The position numbers and the translations under genes were made by a program. DNA of 64,000 bases from Phaeosaccion multiseriatum (taxonomy: Eukaryota; Ochrophyta, other classes). Shown here piece after piece: positions 22,494-35,278 of the stretch; within the stretch, counting starts at the first letter, position 1; each line of letters starts with the position of its first letter. Location: positions 1,860,001 to 1,924,000 of the forward strand of contig OZ218965.1 in NCBI GenBank assembly GCA_965112735.1, read 5' to 3'. Under the pieces are notes generated by a model. It was not told the origin of the DNA and searched no databases. It saw only the letters and a list, made by a program, of their open reading frames with translations.

Positions 22494-22635
22494 GTGGTGT
22501 GGGAGGGCACTTGCTATGGTGTGTCTCTCTCTCACTTGGACTTTGCCTCCGTTTTTGTACCCCACTCGCACTCGCACGCACACAGATACACACACATACG
22601 CACAGTTTCGGTTTCTTAGATATCTCCTGTAAGTC

Positions 22636-22641
22636 AATAAA
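22636..22641 (+). promoter_or_regulatory. AATAAA polyadenylation signal
   Basis: Canonical hexamer 143 bp after the stop codon of the guanylate-binding-protein-like gene. Confidence 0.5.
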
Positions 22642-22781
22642 CACTCCCCGGTCGTGTGAGGGAGATGAAAGAATACAAGTGCATGCGACAAAACTTCATA
22701 ACAGGATAAAAGTGAACGTGAGGGCGTGCCTGCGCATGAATGCGCTTGATGGGGAGGGAGGGAGGGAGGTAGGGTGCTCAT

Positions 22782-23039
<258 letters not shown>

Positions 23040-23674
23040 GGAGGGAGGGAGGAAAGGGGGGTGCACGTGACTCTCGAAGGAAGCGGAGATGGCAGTGGAT
23101 GGTGCAGTGGTGCAGTGGTGCAGGGGTGCAGGGGTGCAGTTGCATCTGAGCTTGTTGTTTGTCTGTGTTCCGCGGTTCTCTCGTATGGAATCAGGCTGCT
23201 GGTGCTGCTGGAGCTGGTGGTGCTGCTGCTACCGAACATGCCCCTTCCCCTTCAACACATGCATAATTAGCTTGTTAAGCATGTTCCCTACTTTCGAGGA
23301 GACAGAGAGAAGCAAACCAACTTACTTCTTGGGTCCTTCATCGAGCAACGGCAAGTGTGTTCGGGCGGGCGCCAAGTCCCAACAACAACAACAACAATAA
23401 TAACAAGAAGCTGCTGTGTACGAATGTGTATATATATACAGATGCACACCCTCTGTTCACCTGACCGCTGCTACAGCTCAGCACTGCCCTCCATCCACTG
23501 CCATCTACCTGCCATCCACTGCCATCCCCTCGCACTAGCTCACTATGTCCTACTGCCAACCTCCCCCCACCTCCCCCACTACCCACTAAGCCTCCCTCCT
23601 TCTGCTACAACTCAGCACTGCCCTCCATCCACTGCCATCTACCTGCCACCCACTGCCATCCCCTCGCCTCCCCC

Positions 23675-24253
23675 CTACGCCTCCTGCTGCTGCAGCTTGC
23701 CGACTGCCCAGTTGAGATGTGCCCTGAACTGCCTCGCCGCGGGGAAGGGCATATCCCTTGGCACACCCACCCGATCTCTCAAGTACTCCGCACACGCAGA
23801 GAGGGCCTGCGCAGAGCCGGGTTGGGCAGCGGCCGCTGTGGAGAGGTAAGAGTCTCCGGCCGCCGTGGAGCCTGAGTACGTGGGCAGGGCAGAGGCATAC
23901 GGGCAGGGCAGGGCAGGGCAGGGCAGGAGTCACCGCACCAAGGAGGGAGGAAGGGATTGAGAAGGGGAGGGAGGAAGGGATTGAGAATGAGAGGGAGGGA
24001 GGGAGGGAGGGAGGGAGGGAGGGAGGGAGGGAGGGCGAGGGAGAGGGTGAGATGGAGGCATATGGGAAAGAACGACATCCGACCCTACAACCCGACAGAA
24101 CCGATCGGCCTTCCTTCCATCCGCTGCCATCCCCTGCCCATCGCCTCGCATGTCCCCTCCAAACGCACCCTCCTACTCCTCCTGCCCCCCTCCCCTCCTG
24201 CTCCTTCTTTCCCCTCACCCCCCCCCAAACGCGCCCATCCCCTCCAGCGACAC

Positions 24254-24294
<41 letters not shown>

Positions 24295-25486
24295 CACACA
24301 CACCTGTGAGCATAGCGTTCGCCACATGCCTCAGCAGCACATCAACGTCGGGCAGCGCAGCTTCGTTGGGCTTGGCCAAAGGGTCCGCCAGAGGTGCCCT
24401 CCCAGGCCAATTGCCCCAGCCGCTACCCTTGCCCACGCCCCGCCCAGCGAAGCGAGTCACCGCCTGCGGTAGGTACAGATAGATAGAGAGGTACGTAAGT
24501 AGGTACAGATCGATAAGAGAGGTAGGTAGGAAGGTAGGTAGATACAGATAGATAGAGAGGTACGTAGGAAGGTAAGAAGGTAGGAAGGTAGGTAGGAAGG
24601 GTAGGTAGGTAGGTGGGTAGGAAGGTAGGTAGGTACAGATAGACAGAGAGGTGCGTAGGAAGGGTAGGAAGGTAGGTAGGTAGGTTGGTAGGTAGGAAGG
24701 TGGGAAGGTAGGAAGGTAGGTAGGTAGGAAGGAGGTTGGTCGGTAGGTGGGTAGGCAGGTTGGTAGAGAGGTAGGTAGGTGGGTGGGTAGGTAGAGAGGT
24801 AGGTAGGTAGCAGGCAGGTAGGCAGGTAGGTACGTAAGTAGGTAGGTATGGTAGTACACAGGAAGGTGGGTAGAGGTGGAGGGAAAGAGTGACTGAGTGA
24901 GAATCAGTGAATGAGTCTAACCCTAAGACTCCCCCCCCCCTCCGTCCGTCCCTCACCGAGGCATTGGAGATGAGTTTGTAAGCCGCCTGCTGTCGTGCCC
25001 ACTCCTCCCCAGGGTCGTTCTCCGGCAGGCACGGCTCCAAGCTACCCCTCCCATTGGGCAGTCGAGACTCGGAGAGAGGAGGTAGAGGAAGGTTCCAGGA
25101 CCCATCTTTGCCTCCGATTGTCGCCTTGGCGGCCGCTTGGGCAGAACTGCCGCTGGAGAAGCCGTTGCCGTACTGAATCAAGGGGGAGAGAGGCAGGGGG
25201 AGAAAATGGCAGTGGATGGAGAAGTTAGGAGGAGGCTACGACACGGCGATGAGTTTTGGGAAAGCTCGAGGACACACAGACGCAGGCAGCTTGGCCTCAG
25301 AAGCCAGCAGTGGATGGGAGGGGTGGGGGGGCAGGGATGGCAGTAGACGGGGTGTGGTCATGACCGGGTGGACTGGCTAATGCGCGCTTGTGTGCGGGGA
25401 TTGCGCGGATGTCCTGCATTGACCTGCGGGGGAATGTCCATCACTGGTGAGCGACGGAGGGAGGTGAGGGTGGGTGGAGGCATATG

Positions 25487-25521
<35 letters not shown>

Positions 25522-28500
25522 AGGGAGGGAGAGAGGGAGGGAAGGAAGGGGAGGGAGGGGGGAGGGAGGGAGGGAGGGAGGGAGGGAGGGAGGGATCAGT
25601 TTGGGTTGAGGGGAGGAGGGTGAAAGGGACACAGGGTACCAGTGTAGAGGGTAGAAAGCAGAGGGGAGGGGCATACGGAGACCTAAGCAGAGGGGAGAGG
25701 GAGACGAAGGCAGGTCTCCGTATGCCCCTCCCCTCCTCGTACCACCCACTTCACTCACCCAGTCACTCACTCACTCACTCACTCACTCAATCTCTCACTC
25801 ACTCACTCACCCACTCACCCACTCACCCACTCCCTCACTCCCTCACTCCCTCACTCCCTCACTCCCCTTCATCCACCCAACCACCCACTCACTCTCCCCC
25901 CCTTACCGTGCGTGTAAAAGTCCGACTTCGACGCCATATATGTGTCTCGCTGTTCGAGGGCCTCGAACCACCTGCTCATTGATCATCAAGTGTGTAAGAG
26001 AGGAAGTAATAAGTATGGCTTGCTTATGTTAACGGATGGGGGAGGGCTCGACTTGAAAGAAGTAATCGATCGCTGGCCAGAGTGAGACATGAGAGAGAGA
26101 GAGAGAGAGTGAACGAGAGAGTGAGAGAGATCAGCGAGAGAGAGAAACAAACCTGTTGATGGCGGGCCAGCGGGGGTTTCCCCTCAGCTTCATGCCCTTC
26201 CAATACGCCACACTCGCAGCCATACGTTCCAGGTGCGGCTGGGGATGGCAGTGGATGGGGGGGGGGAGAGAGAATTAGTAACAGGAGGGAAGGGGGGGAC
26301 GAAGCTTCGTCAGACGAGCCGTAGCCACAGAGAGAGAGAGGGCGAGAGACAGAGAGAGAGGGAGAGGGAGAGAAGGAGAGAGATCGAGAGGGAGGGGGAG
26401 AGAGAGGACAGGGATATAGGGAGAGATGGAGAGTTCAGAGTGGCATGACTTACCACGTAGGTCAGGTCAACAAGCCCAGGCCCGTCCTCCTCTCCGCAGC
26501 TCATGAACCAGGGACCAGGGGTAGCCTACATACATGTATACACAGAGAGGGGGGTAGGGGGGTTGGTGATACAGTAATACGCCAACCTGGGGCTGGAGTG
26601 AGGTGGGGGTGCTCTCTGTACCACATGTATCCACTTGGGGGCGGTGGGGGGGAGGGAATTCATTGCCATAATGCCATTCATTGACTTACTCGAATGGCCC
26701 TGTCCACCTCGTCTAGCGTCTCCTCAAAGCCCTTCTCTGCTTGCCCGCCAGAGGGGCTGCGCGGTACGCAGGGGTGGAAGAAGGGAGGGAAGGGGATGGA
26801 AGAAGGGAGTAAGTCAATGAACGCACCGCATCACATTACATCACTCACTCATTTCTTCTTTGAAGGGGAATACGAATGCGCTCCCCTCCCTCTCCTCTCC
26901 TCCCCTCACACCCCACCCCTTCCCTCTCTCACCGAAAGACCAAACCGCACCACCATCCGAAGAGTTCTCTCTCAAGCTTGAGCATTGAAGTCGCCATGTC
27001 GAACTCGCGTGTGCCTCTGTTAGGCATGATGGGCGTGAGTGTGTGGGAAGGGAGGAGGGGAGGGAGGAGGGGAGGGAGGAGGGAGGGAGGAGGGGAGGGA
27101 GGGAGGGCGACGGGGAGAGGGGGAGGGAGGGGGTTGAGGGTGGTCCACATGTTCAGACGACAGAACAGACGGAGGAGGAGGGGGGTGGTGTCAGGCTTCA
27201 CGGCCCTACGATACGGCGAGAGAGAGAGAGTAGGCTTGAAATAGCGTGGCGCCCCACGCTCCAAGTCGAAAAGGCCAAACCCTTGGTCTTGGGGGGTGTC
27301 GTTCTCTTGCCCTCTTTGTCTCTGCTCAGCGCACCCACCTGTCTGGCATCATCGCTTTGTGCTCGGGGAAGGCCTCTTCCAGTGTCTAGAGAGAGATGGA
27401 GGAGGGGAGAGAGAGAGGGGGGGAGAGAGAGGAGGAGGGAGAGAGGAGGAAGGAGAGAGAGAGAGTGAGAGAGATGGGAAGGAAGAGCCAGGAAGAGAGG
27501 GAGAGAGGAAGGGGAGAGGAAGAGAGACATAGAGCCATCAGGACTGCATCGAGAGACAGTCAATGTAACGCCTCCACCCCGATCCCTTGTATCACTTCTC
27601 ATACCTTCATGATGACGAGGCTCTCTGTGATGTAACGCTCGTCCAACTTCAGCACGGGGAGCAGTCCCGATGGCACCTGACGGAGCGCAGAGCACAGGCG
27701 GAGAGGGAGGCACGAGAACATTGCATTTGTTTATCAGAGGGACGGACGAGAGTTGAATGGGGGGAGGGGAGGAGGGGTGGGTCTATCGAGGAGGAGGAGG
27801 AGGAGAAGAAGAAGAGAAGAAGAAGAAGAAGAAGAAGAAGAAGAAGAAGAAGAAGAAGAAGAAGAAGAAGAAGAAGAAGAAGAAGAAGAAGAACAAAAAC
27901 AACAATTACAACAAGAAGATTTACCTCACCTTCTGCAAGAACCAGTTTGGCTTCTCGCCGTAACTTCGCATGTTGATCTTCTCAATCTTGTAAGGGATCT
28001 TCTTCTCTGCAGACGACGGTGAGGGTGAGGGTGAGGGTGAGCATCAGCGTGAGGGTGAGGCCGAGCAAGCCGCATAGGGTGGCTGGTGCGTCAGTCGGGG
28101 GCGCTGACTGCTTGCTGCTTCCTTCGAACTATGACAAGGGGGAGAAGAGACACGCTGTGGGGAAAGGCGAGGGGACGAAGGAAGGACGGCGGAGCACAGG
28201 GGAGAATGGGCTCCTTCCGTCCACGCTGAGGGAGTCACAAATGTCGATATCCATCACAACAGAGGGCTGGGTTGGAAGGGGGAGGAAGACGGACATTCTA
28301 AGGAGGAGCTGTGACTTTGGCCGAAGAGACGACGAAGCCGAAGGACCAAATTTGCAGCCCTGTGTGAGGGAGTGATTCACCGAGTGTTTGACTGCCTGTC
28401 TACCTCCCTGTCTGCCTGCCTGCCTGTCTGTCTGCCTGTCTGTCTGCCTGTCTGCCTACCCGCCTGTCTGCCCTGCCCTGCCCTGCCTGCCATACCCTGC

Positions 28501-29632
28501 CCTGCCTGCCATACCCTGCCCTGCCCTGCCTGTGTAGCTGTGCGGCTGTGTGGCTGTGTGGCTGTGTGGCTGTGTGGCTCACGGAGACACCGACTCACCC
28601 TCTAATGTCATCCACACCTTCTGGCAGTACGGGCACCACGCTGCGTGAAGGGAGGGGCGGGGGGTGCAAGTGACAAAGGGGGGGGGGGGGGGGGGGGCAA
28701 TATAGTTGGTACCTTACTCTTCACTCTTCGGTGGTGAAGACTGGTCTGCGATCAGTCTCGAAAGGACGGGCGCGTCGACAGATCAAGTGAGTGCTGCCAC
28801 TCGAACCCCGCATTGCTTTGTATCGCGTGTTCGGTCCACGTTTCCCCCTCTAGTCAGTCAGGCAGTCAGTCAGATAGTCAGTCAGTCAGTCAGTCAATCA
28901 GTCAGTCAGTGATCAGTCAGTCAGTCAGTCAGTCAGTCAGTCAGTCAGTACTTGGTGTCAGTCAAGCCTCGCTGCCTTACCTGCTGTGTCTCTGCGCGTG
29001 TTGACAAGCCAAGTGGGGCAGTGGGGCAGTGGGGCAGTGGGCAGTGGCCAAGGAGAGGGAATATACACCCAGAGGAAAGGGCACGAGGAGGGGCAGGGTC
29101 AGGGGGGTGCGCATTAGGATGATGCCCTCTAAGAAGTGCGCAAATAGATCATAAGTTGACCAGCACCAGAGGCATTGGGGTGTCTGCACCTGAATAGGGT
29201 GACTCGGGGCTCCTCCGTGGTGCCAAAGAGGCGCACCTTGGTGTCCGTGTGGGCCGGCCCTGTTCCTGCCTGCGAATGGGCCTTCAGACCTGCCTCATAC
29301 CTTCCCGCCTCTGTGGCGCTGACTTGCTCCATCAGCTCCTCCCAGGATGGAGGCGCCCCCTCTCCAGCTGCACCTCCTCCACCGCCACTGAACACAGGAG
29401 TCCACTCCCCCCCTGCCCCCCCTGTAGCTGCCGCTGCCCCCCCTCCTCCTCCTGACATAACTCCAGACGCCATTTTACCAATATCGTTCAACAGGTTCAT
29501 GCTCCAATTCTTCCCTCGCAGGCTGGCAGAGGGCTGCTGGGCAAAGCGAACCTTGAGGGAAGGGGAGAAAGCGCTCGTGGTTGCAGTGAAAGAAGCAGCA
29601 GCCAATAGCAAGATCCTCACCCTTGACTCCAT
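23675..29632 (-). CDS. plastid-type glutathione S-transferase-like protein (CPYC active site)
   Basis: Fifteen exons: 29632-29190, 28991-28981, 28640-28599, 28006-27930, 27676-27605, 27385-27339, 27016-26933, 26756-26690, 26525-26454, 26238-26153, 25971-25907, 25443-25424, 25172-24957, 24463-24304, 23871-23675. The sum is 1659 nt, 552 residues. The N-terminus MESRVRILLLAAASF is a signal peptide followed by SAFSPSL, like the A-F cleavage motif of complex-plastid presequences. A thioredoxin-fold GST_N domain starts near residue 145, with AWCPYCQKVW; the CPYC dithiol is at about 154. LPVLKLDE and TES follow, as in the glutathione-binding site. The GST_C helical domain follows (LKLERELFGWW, PWFMSC, LVDLTYV, NPRWPAINRWFEALEQR). 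A 120-residue C-terminal extension ends YLRDRVGVPRDMPFP...LNWAVGKL. It probably acts in glutathione-dependent redox or conjugation in the plastid. Exons 2 (11 nt) and 12 (20 nt) are microexons, inferred from frame and family fit. Confidence 0.87.
24466..24860 (-). repeat. GTAG/GGAAGGTA-type microsatellite in an intron of the GST gene
   Basis: About 390 bp of GTAGGTAGGAAG units on the plus strand, which read CTACCTTCC on the sense strand of the gene, between exons 13 and 14. Confidence 0.9.
27785..27892 (-). repeat. (GAA)n / (TTC)n microsatellite in an intron of the GST gene
   Basis: About 30 GAA units on the plus strand, TTC on the sense strand, just downstream of exon 4. Confidence 0.95.
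28850..28952 (-). repeat. (CAGT)n microsatellite in an intron of the GST gene
   Basis: Tetranucleotide CAGT run with small interruptions, ending some 30 bp before the 11-nt exon. Confidence 0.9.
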
Positions 29633-29897
29633 CCTTTGTTTTGGAGAGAGCCAGGATTTATAAAGGACAAGCTGACGAGGCACGATGTAGTACGCAGCTG
29701 TGACTTTTGGAGCACCAACACTCTATGTTGGCTGTTGATTCGCTAGACGGTGAGGATGCAAGCACCAGCTCACCCTCCTGCTGCATTGCTTGTAGGAGAG
29801 TAGCAGCAGGAGCTGGTGCTCGCACTGCTGCTGGCCAACCAGCAAGCACGCAGCAGTACCACATTTTTCTTCAGCACCACTTTTTTGTTGTTCAGCC
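29633..29897. promoter_or_regulatory. 265-bp divergent intergenic region (GST-like and GT41-GT4 genes)
   Basis: The two start codons are back to back at 29632 (-) and 29898 (+). A shared bidirectional promoter is inferred from spacing only. The plus side has AT-rich TTTTTTGTTGTTCAGCC just before the ATG. Confidence 0.5.
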
Positions 29898-32265
29898 ATG
29901 TCGTCCGTCTATGTACTGTCTGTGTTGACTCTCCTTCTGCTCGCTCTTGGCGGAGCCACGTCGGAGGAGAAAGTGATTCAGCTGGAGTTCGATTCAGGGG
30001 AGATCGTGTACGCGTCAGAGCGCGACATACCGGCGTACTCGGCCTTCAACGAGGGAGTGCACGCTTCTGGCCAGGGCGACGCAGTGCTGGCCATGGCACA
30101 CTACTGGCGGGCCCTGGAGCTGCAGCCGGCACTTCATGACGCCGCCATCAACCTCGGCGTCCTTCTTGACCGCGCCGACAGAGACGAGGACGCCAAGGCC
30201 CTGTTTGAGGTGCGAGGCGGAATCAAAAAGGCGTCCCTCTTTGCGCCCCTGACATCTCTTTGCTGTATTACTTGCATTCCCCCCCCTTGTGTCTGGTCAA
30301 TGAACTGAACCCTCCCTCATGTGACCGCTGCCGCTGCTTCTTCTCTGGCTCATTCCGTGCTGCTCTTTCCCCATTGCTCTTTTGCCTTTCTTCTCCCTCC
30401 TCTCTGACCCCATTTCCTCCTTCTCCTTTGCGGTAATTGCATTTGCAGGGTGTGTACTCCTCAGACACGGCGACGGGTGAGGCTAAGGCGAAGGCGTGCA
30501 ACAACCTCGGCAAGATGCTCAACGACGCGGCAGGGGGGGTGGACATTGGCCTTCTCAACGAGGCTATTGCCTGGTTTGAAAGGTCCGTGGGAGGGGAGGG
30601 TGGAGGGGGAAGGGGAGGGGACTGACTGGAGAGAGAGAGAGGGAGAGAGAGAGGAGAGAGAGAGGAGAGAGGTAGATAGAGAGAGGGAGGGAGAGAGTAA
30701 AGGGGATACGGTAGAGCTTTCCCTAACGCCTACGCAACGTCCATGACATATCCTCCTCCTGCTGCTTCTTCCTCGGTGCGCTCCCCTTGGCACTGCAACA
30801 GGGGCTTTGAGCAAGACCCGGGCGACATCTCCCTCCTGTACAACGCCGCCCTCGCCCAGACACACCTAGAGGACCCTTATCCCGCCCGGACCAACTTGCT
30901 GAGAGTGTTAGAGAAGGACCCGGGTAACGACGGAGCGCTGTTCAGCTTGGGCAATCTCCACTTCCAGCAGTTCGAGTGGGAGGAGGCGTGGAGGGCCTAC
31001 CAGGGGGTGCTGCAGCTGCCCGAGGCCACCAAGAGACATCTCGTGCTCTCCACCTTTATGAGCGGACAGGTATGGAGCCGACTGGAGCGGGAGGAGGGGA
31101 GGGAGGAGAGAGAGGGAGGGAGGAGAGAGAGGGAAGGAAGGGAGAAGGGGGTGGGTCAGGTAGGCCGTGGATATTCGACTGCTTTGTTGATGCTCCTCCT
31201 CCTCCTCCTCCTCCTCCTCCTCCTCCTCCTCCTCCTCCTCCTCCTCCTCCTCCTCCTCCTCCTCCTCCTCCTCCTCCTCCTCCTCCGCCAAGGTCCTGCG
31301 CTATGGCTACAATAACTTTGAGAGAGCGATGGGCTTCTACATGGCGTCGTACGAACTCGACAATACTTACCTCCTGGGGATGGAGATGGCCATGGAGGTG
31401 AGGAAGTTGGTGATACAGAGGGAAGGAGGGAGGGGGGGAGTAAGGCCTGAATAACTTTGTGAATGTGTGTATCTAAACGTGTGCCTACCTGGATCGTATG
31501 TGTGCGTGTGCGTGTGTTTGCGTGCGTGTGCGTGCGTGTCCCGTGTGTGCACAGACGGGCCGGTCCATTGCGGAGTGGGGCAAGTACGCAGAGACCGAGG
31601 CCTCTATGGGCAGTCACATGGGCAAGCTGCTGGGGCAGGGCACAGACGGCCTCGGGAGGAAGGTCAGTCATTTCATGGTCATGGTCAGGCATATGGGCAG
31701 AGAGGAGGCACAATCATACGGGTAGGGAGGAAGGGCAGGGAACAGGCATATGGGGCAGCAGAGGCAAGGGCAGGGGAGGAAGACTCTTGACGCGAATGCA
31801 CCAGACCTTCCTTCAAGTAAGGGCTTGCTTGGTTCCCTTGACTTACTTGCTCACCTCCCTCTCCCCACCCTTCCTGGCGTTCTCCCTCCCGTCCCCTCCC
31901 CCCTCCCCTTCACCCTCCCTCCAGAAGCCGCCGCCCCCTGCCTCTGACATGGGCATACTCCCCTATGAAACACTGCTCTCCGCAGAGTTCTCCACCCCTT
32001 TGCGAGCAGCACTGGCCAGCGTCACCTCCCTCGCCATGGACGGTGTAGAGAGGCTTCCTCCACATCCTGACTTACCACCCTCCCACACGTTGTCGAGGGC
32101 TTGGGTCAAAGAGGTGTCCATTCGCTTTGATGCGTTGGAGAGGGAGGGCGAAGGGGGGGAAGGGAGGGAGGACGGAGGCCATGCTCGGAGTTGCTATTCA
32201 TTCCGCAGTAACAGCAACCGCAACGGCAGAATCATCGGCAGCAGCAGGGGTGACGATGATGATAA

Positions 32266-32299
<34 letters not shown>

Positions 32300-35243
32300 G
32301 GTGGTGATGCTCATGCTGATGGAGGTTTTGATCTCCATCCCGACGCTCCTCCTCGGCGCTCGGGGACGGGGTTGGGGGGTGCCCTGGGACCCAACCTTGA
32401 CCAGGCCCACATGGACATTGTGATGAGTGTGATGAAGCGCCGCTTAGATCAGGGCCTCCCGCTACCCCCACCCCTTCGTGTGGTGTACTGGTCCTATGAT
32501 ATTCGAGGGCACCCAATGGGCTTCCTCACCAAGGGGCTACTGTGTGGACATGGGGACGGCAGCTCCGATCGAGTGCTCTCTTTGGTGGCTGCGTATGGGG
32601 AGGCGGGGGAGAGGGAGGAGAGGGAGAGGAAGGAGAGGGAGAGGAAGGCAGCGGTGGGGCTGGGGGCGACAGGGGGGGTAGGGAATGAGGGGGCGTCTCC
32701 TTCCGTGAGGGAGAGCGTGCGTGCGTGCGTGGGCACCGGGGCGTTCCTGGACTTGGGGGGCCTGGCACCCCAAGAGTCGGCAGCAGCGGTGTACGGGGCG
32801 AGGCCTCACATATTTGTGGACCTCATGGGACACACCACGCATTCCAAGTGAGTCCAGGGCAGAGAGAGGGCTAGGTGTCAGGTGTCAGGTGTCAGGTGTC
32901 AGGTTTCAGGTATCAGGTATCAGGTGTCAGGTATCGGGTGTCAGGTATCAGGTGTCAGGTGTGAGGTGTGAGGTGTGAGGTGTGAGGTGTCAGGTATCAG
33001 GTGTCAGGTGTCAGGTGTCAGGTGTCAGGTGTCAGGTATCAGGTGTGCGGTGTCAGGTATCAGGTGTGAGGTGTCAGGTATCAGGTGTCAGGTGGCAGGT
33101 GTCAGGTGTCAGGTGTCAGGTGTCAGGTGTCAGGTATCAGGTGTCAGGTGTCAGCTATCAGGTGTCAGGTGTCAGGTATCAGGTGTGAGGTGTCAGGTAT
33201 CAGGTGTCAGGTGGCAGGTGTCAGGTATCAGGTGTGAGGTGTCAGGTATCAGGTGTCAGGTATCAGGTGTCAGGTATCAGGTGTCAGGTATCAGGTGTGA
33301 GGTGTCAGGTGTCAGGTGGCAGGTGTCAGGTGTCAGGTGTCAGGTGTCAGGTATCAGGTGTCAGGTGTCAGGTATCAGGTGTCAGGTGTCAGGTATCAGG
33401 TGTGAGGTGTCAGGTATCAGGTGTCAGGTGGCAGGTGTCAGGTATCAGGTGTGAGGTGTCAGGTATCAGGTGTCAGGTATCAGGTGTCAGGTATCAGGTG
33501 TCAGGTGTCAGGTATCAGGTGTCAGGTGTCAGGTATCAGGTGTCAGGTGTCAGGTGTCAGGTGTCAGGTATCAGGTGTCAGGTGTCAGGTGTCAGGTGTC
33601 AGGTATCAGGTGTCAGGTATCAGGTGTGAGGTGTCAGGTATCAGGTGTCAGGTATCAGGTGTGAGGTGTCAGGTATCAGGTGTCAGGTATCAGGTGTCAG
33701 GTATCAGGTGTCAGGTGTCAGGTGTCAGGTTGAGTTGTGAGGTGTCAGGTGTCAGGTGTGAGGTGTGAGGTGTCAGGTGTGAGGTGTGAGGTGTCAGGTA
33801 TCAGGTGTCAGGTATCAGGTATCAGGTATCAGGTATCAGGTGTCAGGTATCAGGTGTCAGGTGTCAGGTGTCAGGTGTCAGGTATCAGGTGTGAGGTGTC
33901 AGGTATCAGGTGTCAGGTATCAGGTGTCAGGTGTCAGGTGTCAGGTATCAGGTGTGAGGTGTCAGGTATCAGGTGTCAGGTATCAGGTGTCAGGTGTCAG
34001 GTGTCAGGTATCAGGTGTCAGGTGTCAGGTGTCAGGTATCAGGTGTGAGGTGTCAGGTGTCAAGTGTCAGGTATCAGGTGTGAGGTGTCAGGTATCAGGT
34101 GTCAGGCATCAGGTGTCAGGTATCAGGTGTGAGGTGTCAGGTATCAGGTGTCAGGTATCAGGTGTCAGGTATCAGGTGTGAGGTGTCAGGTATCAGGTGT
34201 CAGGTATCAGGTGTCAGGTATCAGGTGTCAGGTGTCAGGTGTCAGGTTGAGTTGTGAGGTGTGAGGTGTCAGGTGTGAGGTGTCAGGTGTCAGGTGTGAG
34301 GTGTGAGGTGTCAGGTATCAGGTGTCAGGTATCAGGTATCAGGTATCAGGTGTCAGGTATCAGGTGTCAGGTGTCAGGTATCAGGTGTCAGGTGTCAGGT
34401 GTCAGGTATCAGGTATCAGGTGTCAGGTATCAGGTGTCAGGTGTCAGGTGTCAGGTATCAGGTGTCAGGTGTGAGGTGTGAGGTGTGAGGTGTCAGGTGT
34501 CAGGTGTCAGGTGTCAGGTATCAGGTATCAGGTATCAGGTGTCAGGTGTCAGGTGTCAGGTATCAGGTGTCAGGTGTCAGGTATCAGGTGTCAGGTATCA
34601 GGTGTCAGATGTTCTCTCCTCTCATCCCCTCCCCTCTCGTCCCCCCCTCGCCCTCCCCTCCCTCTCCTGTGCTCTCATATGGAACAGGCCTGCAGTGGTC
34701 GCCATGCACACAGCCCCTATAGTGGTGAACTACTTGGGCTACCCAGGAACCATGGGGGGTAGCTTCGTTGACTACGCCGTCGTCGACAGGTGTGACTTCA
34801 AGCCACACACACATACACACACACGCACGCACGTGTCCACACACACACACTCACGAACTCACGCGCTCTGACTGCTGTCCGATGTCCCGACGTCCCGATG
34901 TCCCGATGTCCCGATGTCCGTTCAGAGTGTCTGCCCCCCCGGAGCTGGCCTCCTTGGGCTTCACGGAGAAGCTCGTGTACTTGCCGCACACGTATCAAGC
35001 CAACGATTACCCCCTCCACAGCGCCATGTGCGGGGGGCGCAGTCGGTCAGTGGAGAGAGGGCAGTGACGTTCAGTTACAGTTACATCTACAGTTACATTT
35101 TCTGTCGTTAGCAATCGGTCAGTGGAGAGGGTTCAGGAGGAGGAGGAGACGTAGGCAGTAGGAAAGGGGTGAAGATCTGAAAGGTAGGGACTAGAAACTT
35201 CCCGTCTTACCGAAAGACACGTTCTCTTCTTCTTCTTCTCCTC

Positions 35244-35278
<35 letters not shown>

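Noticed and set aside
32975-34181. Long open frames with QVSG/RCQVSGV repeats on the plus strand
   Set aside because: They are translations of the 7-bp intronic minisatellite; all frames look alike, and the flanking exons splice across it in frame.
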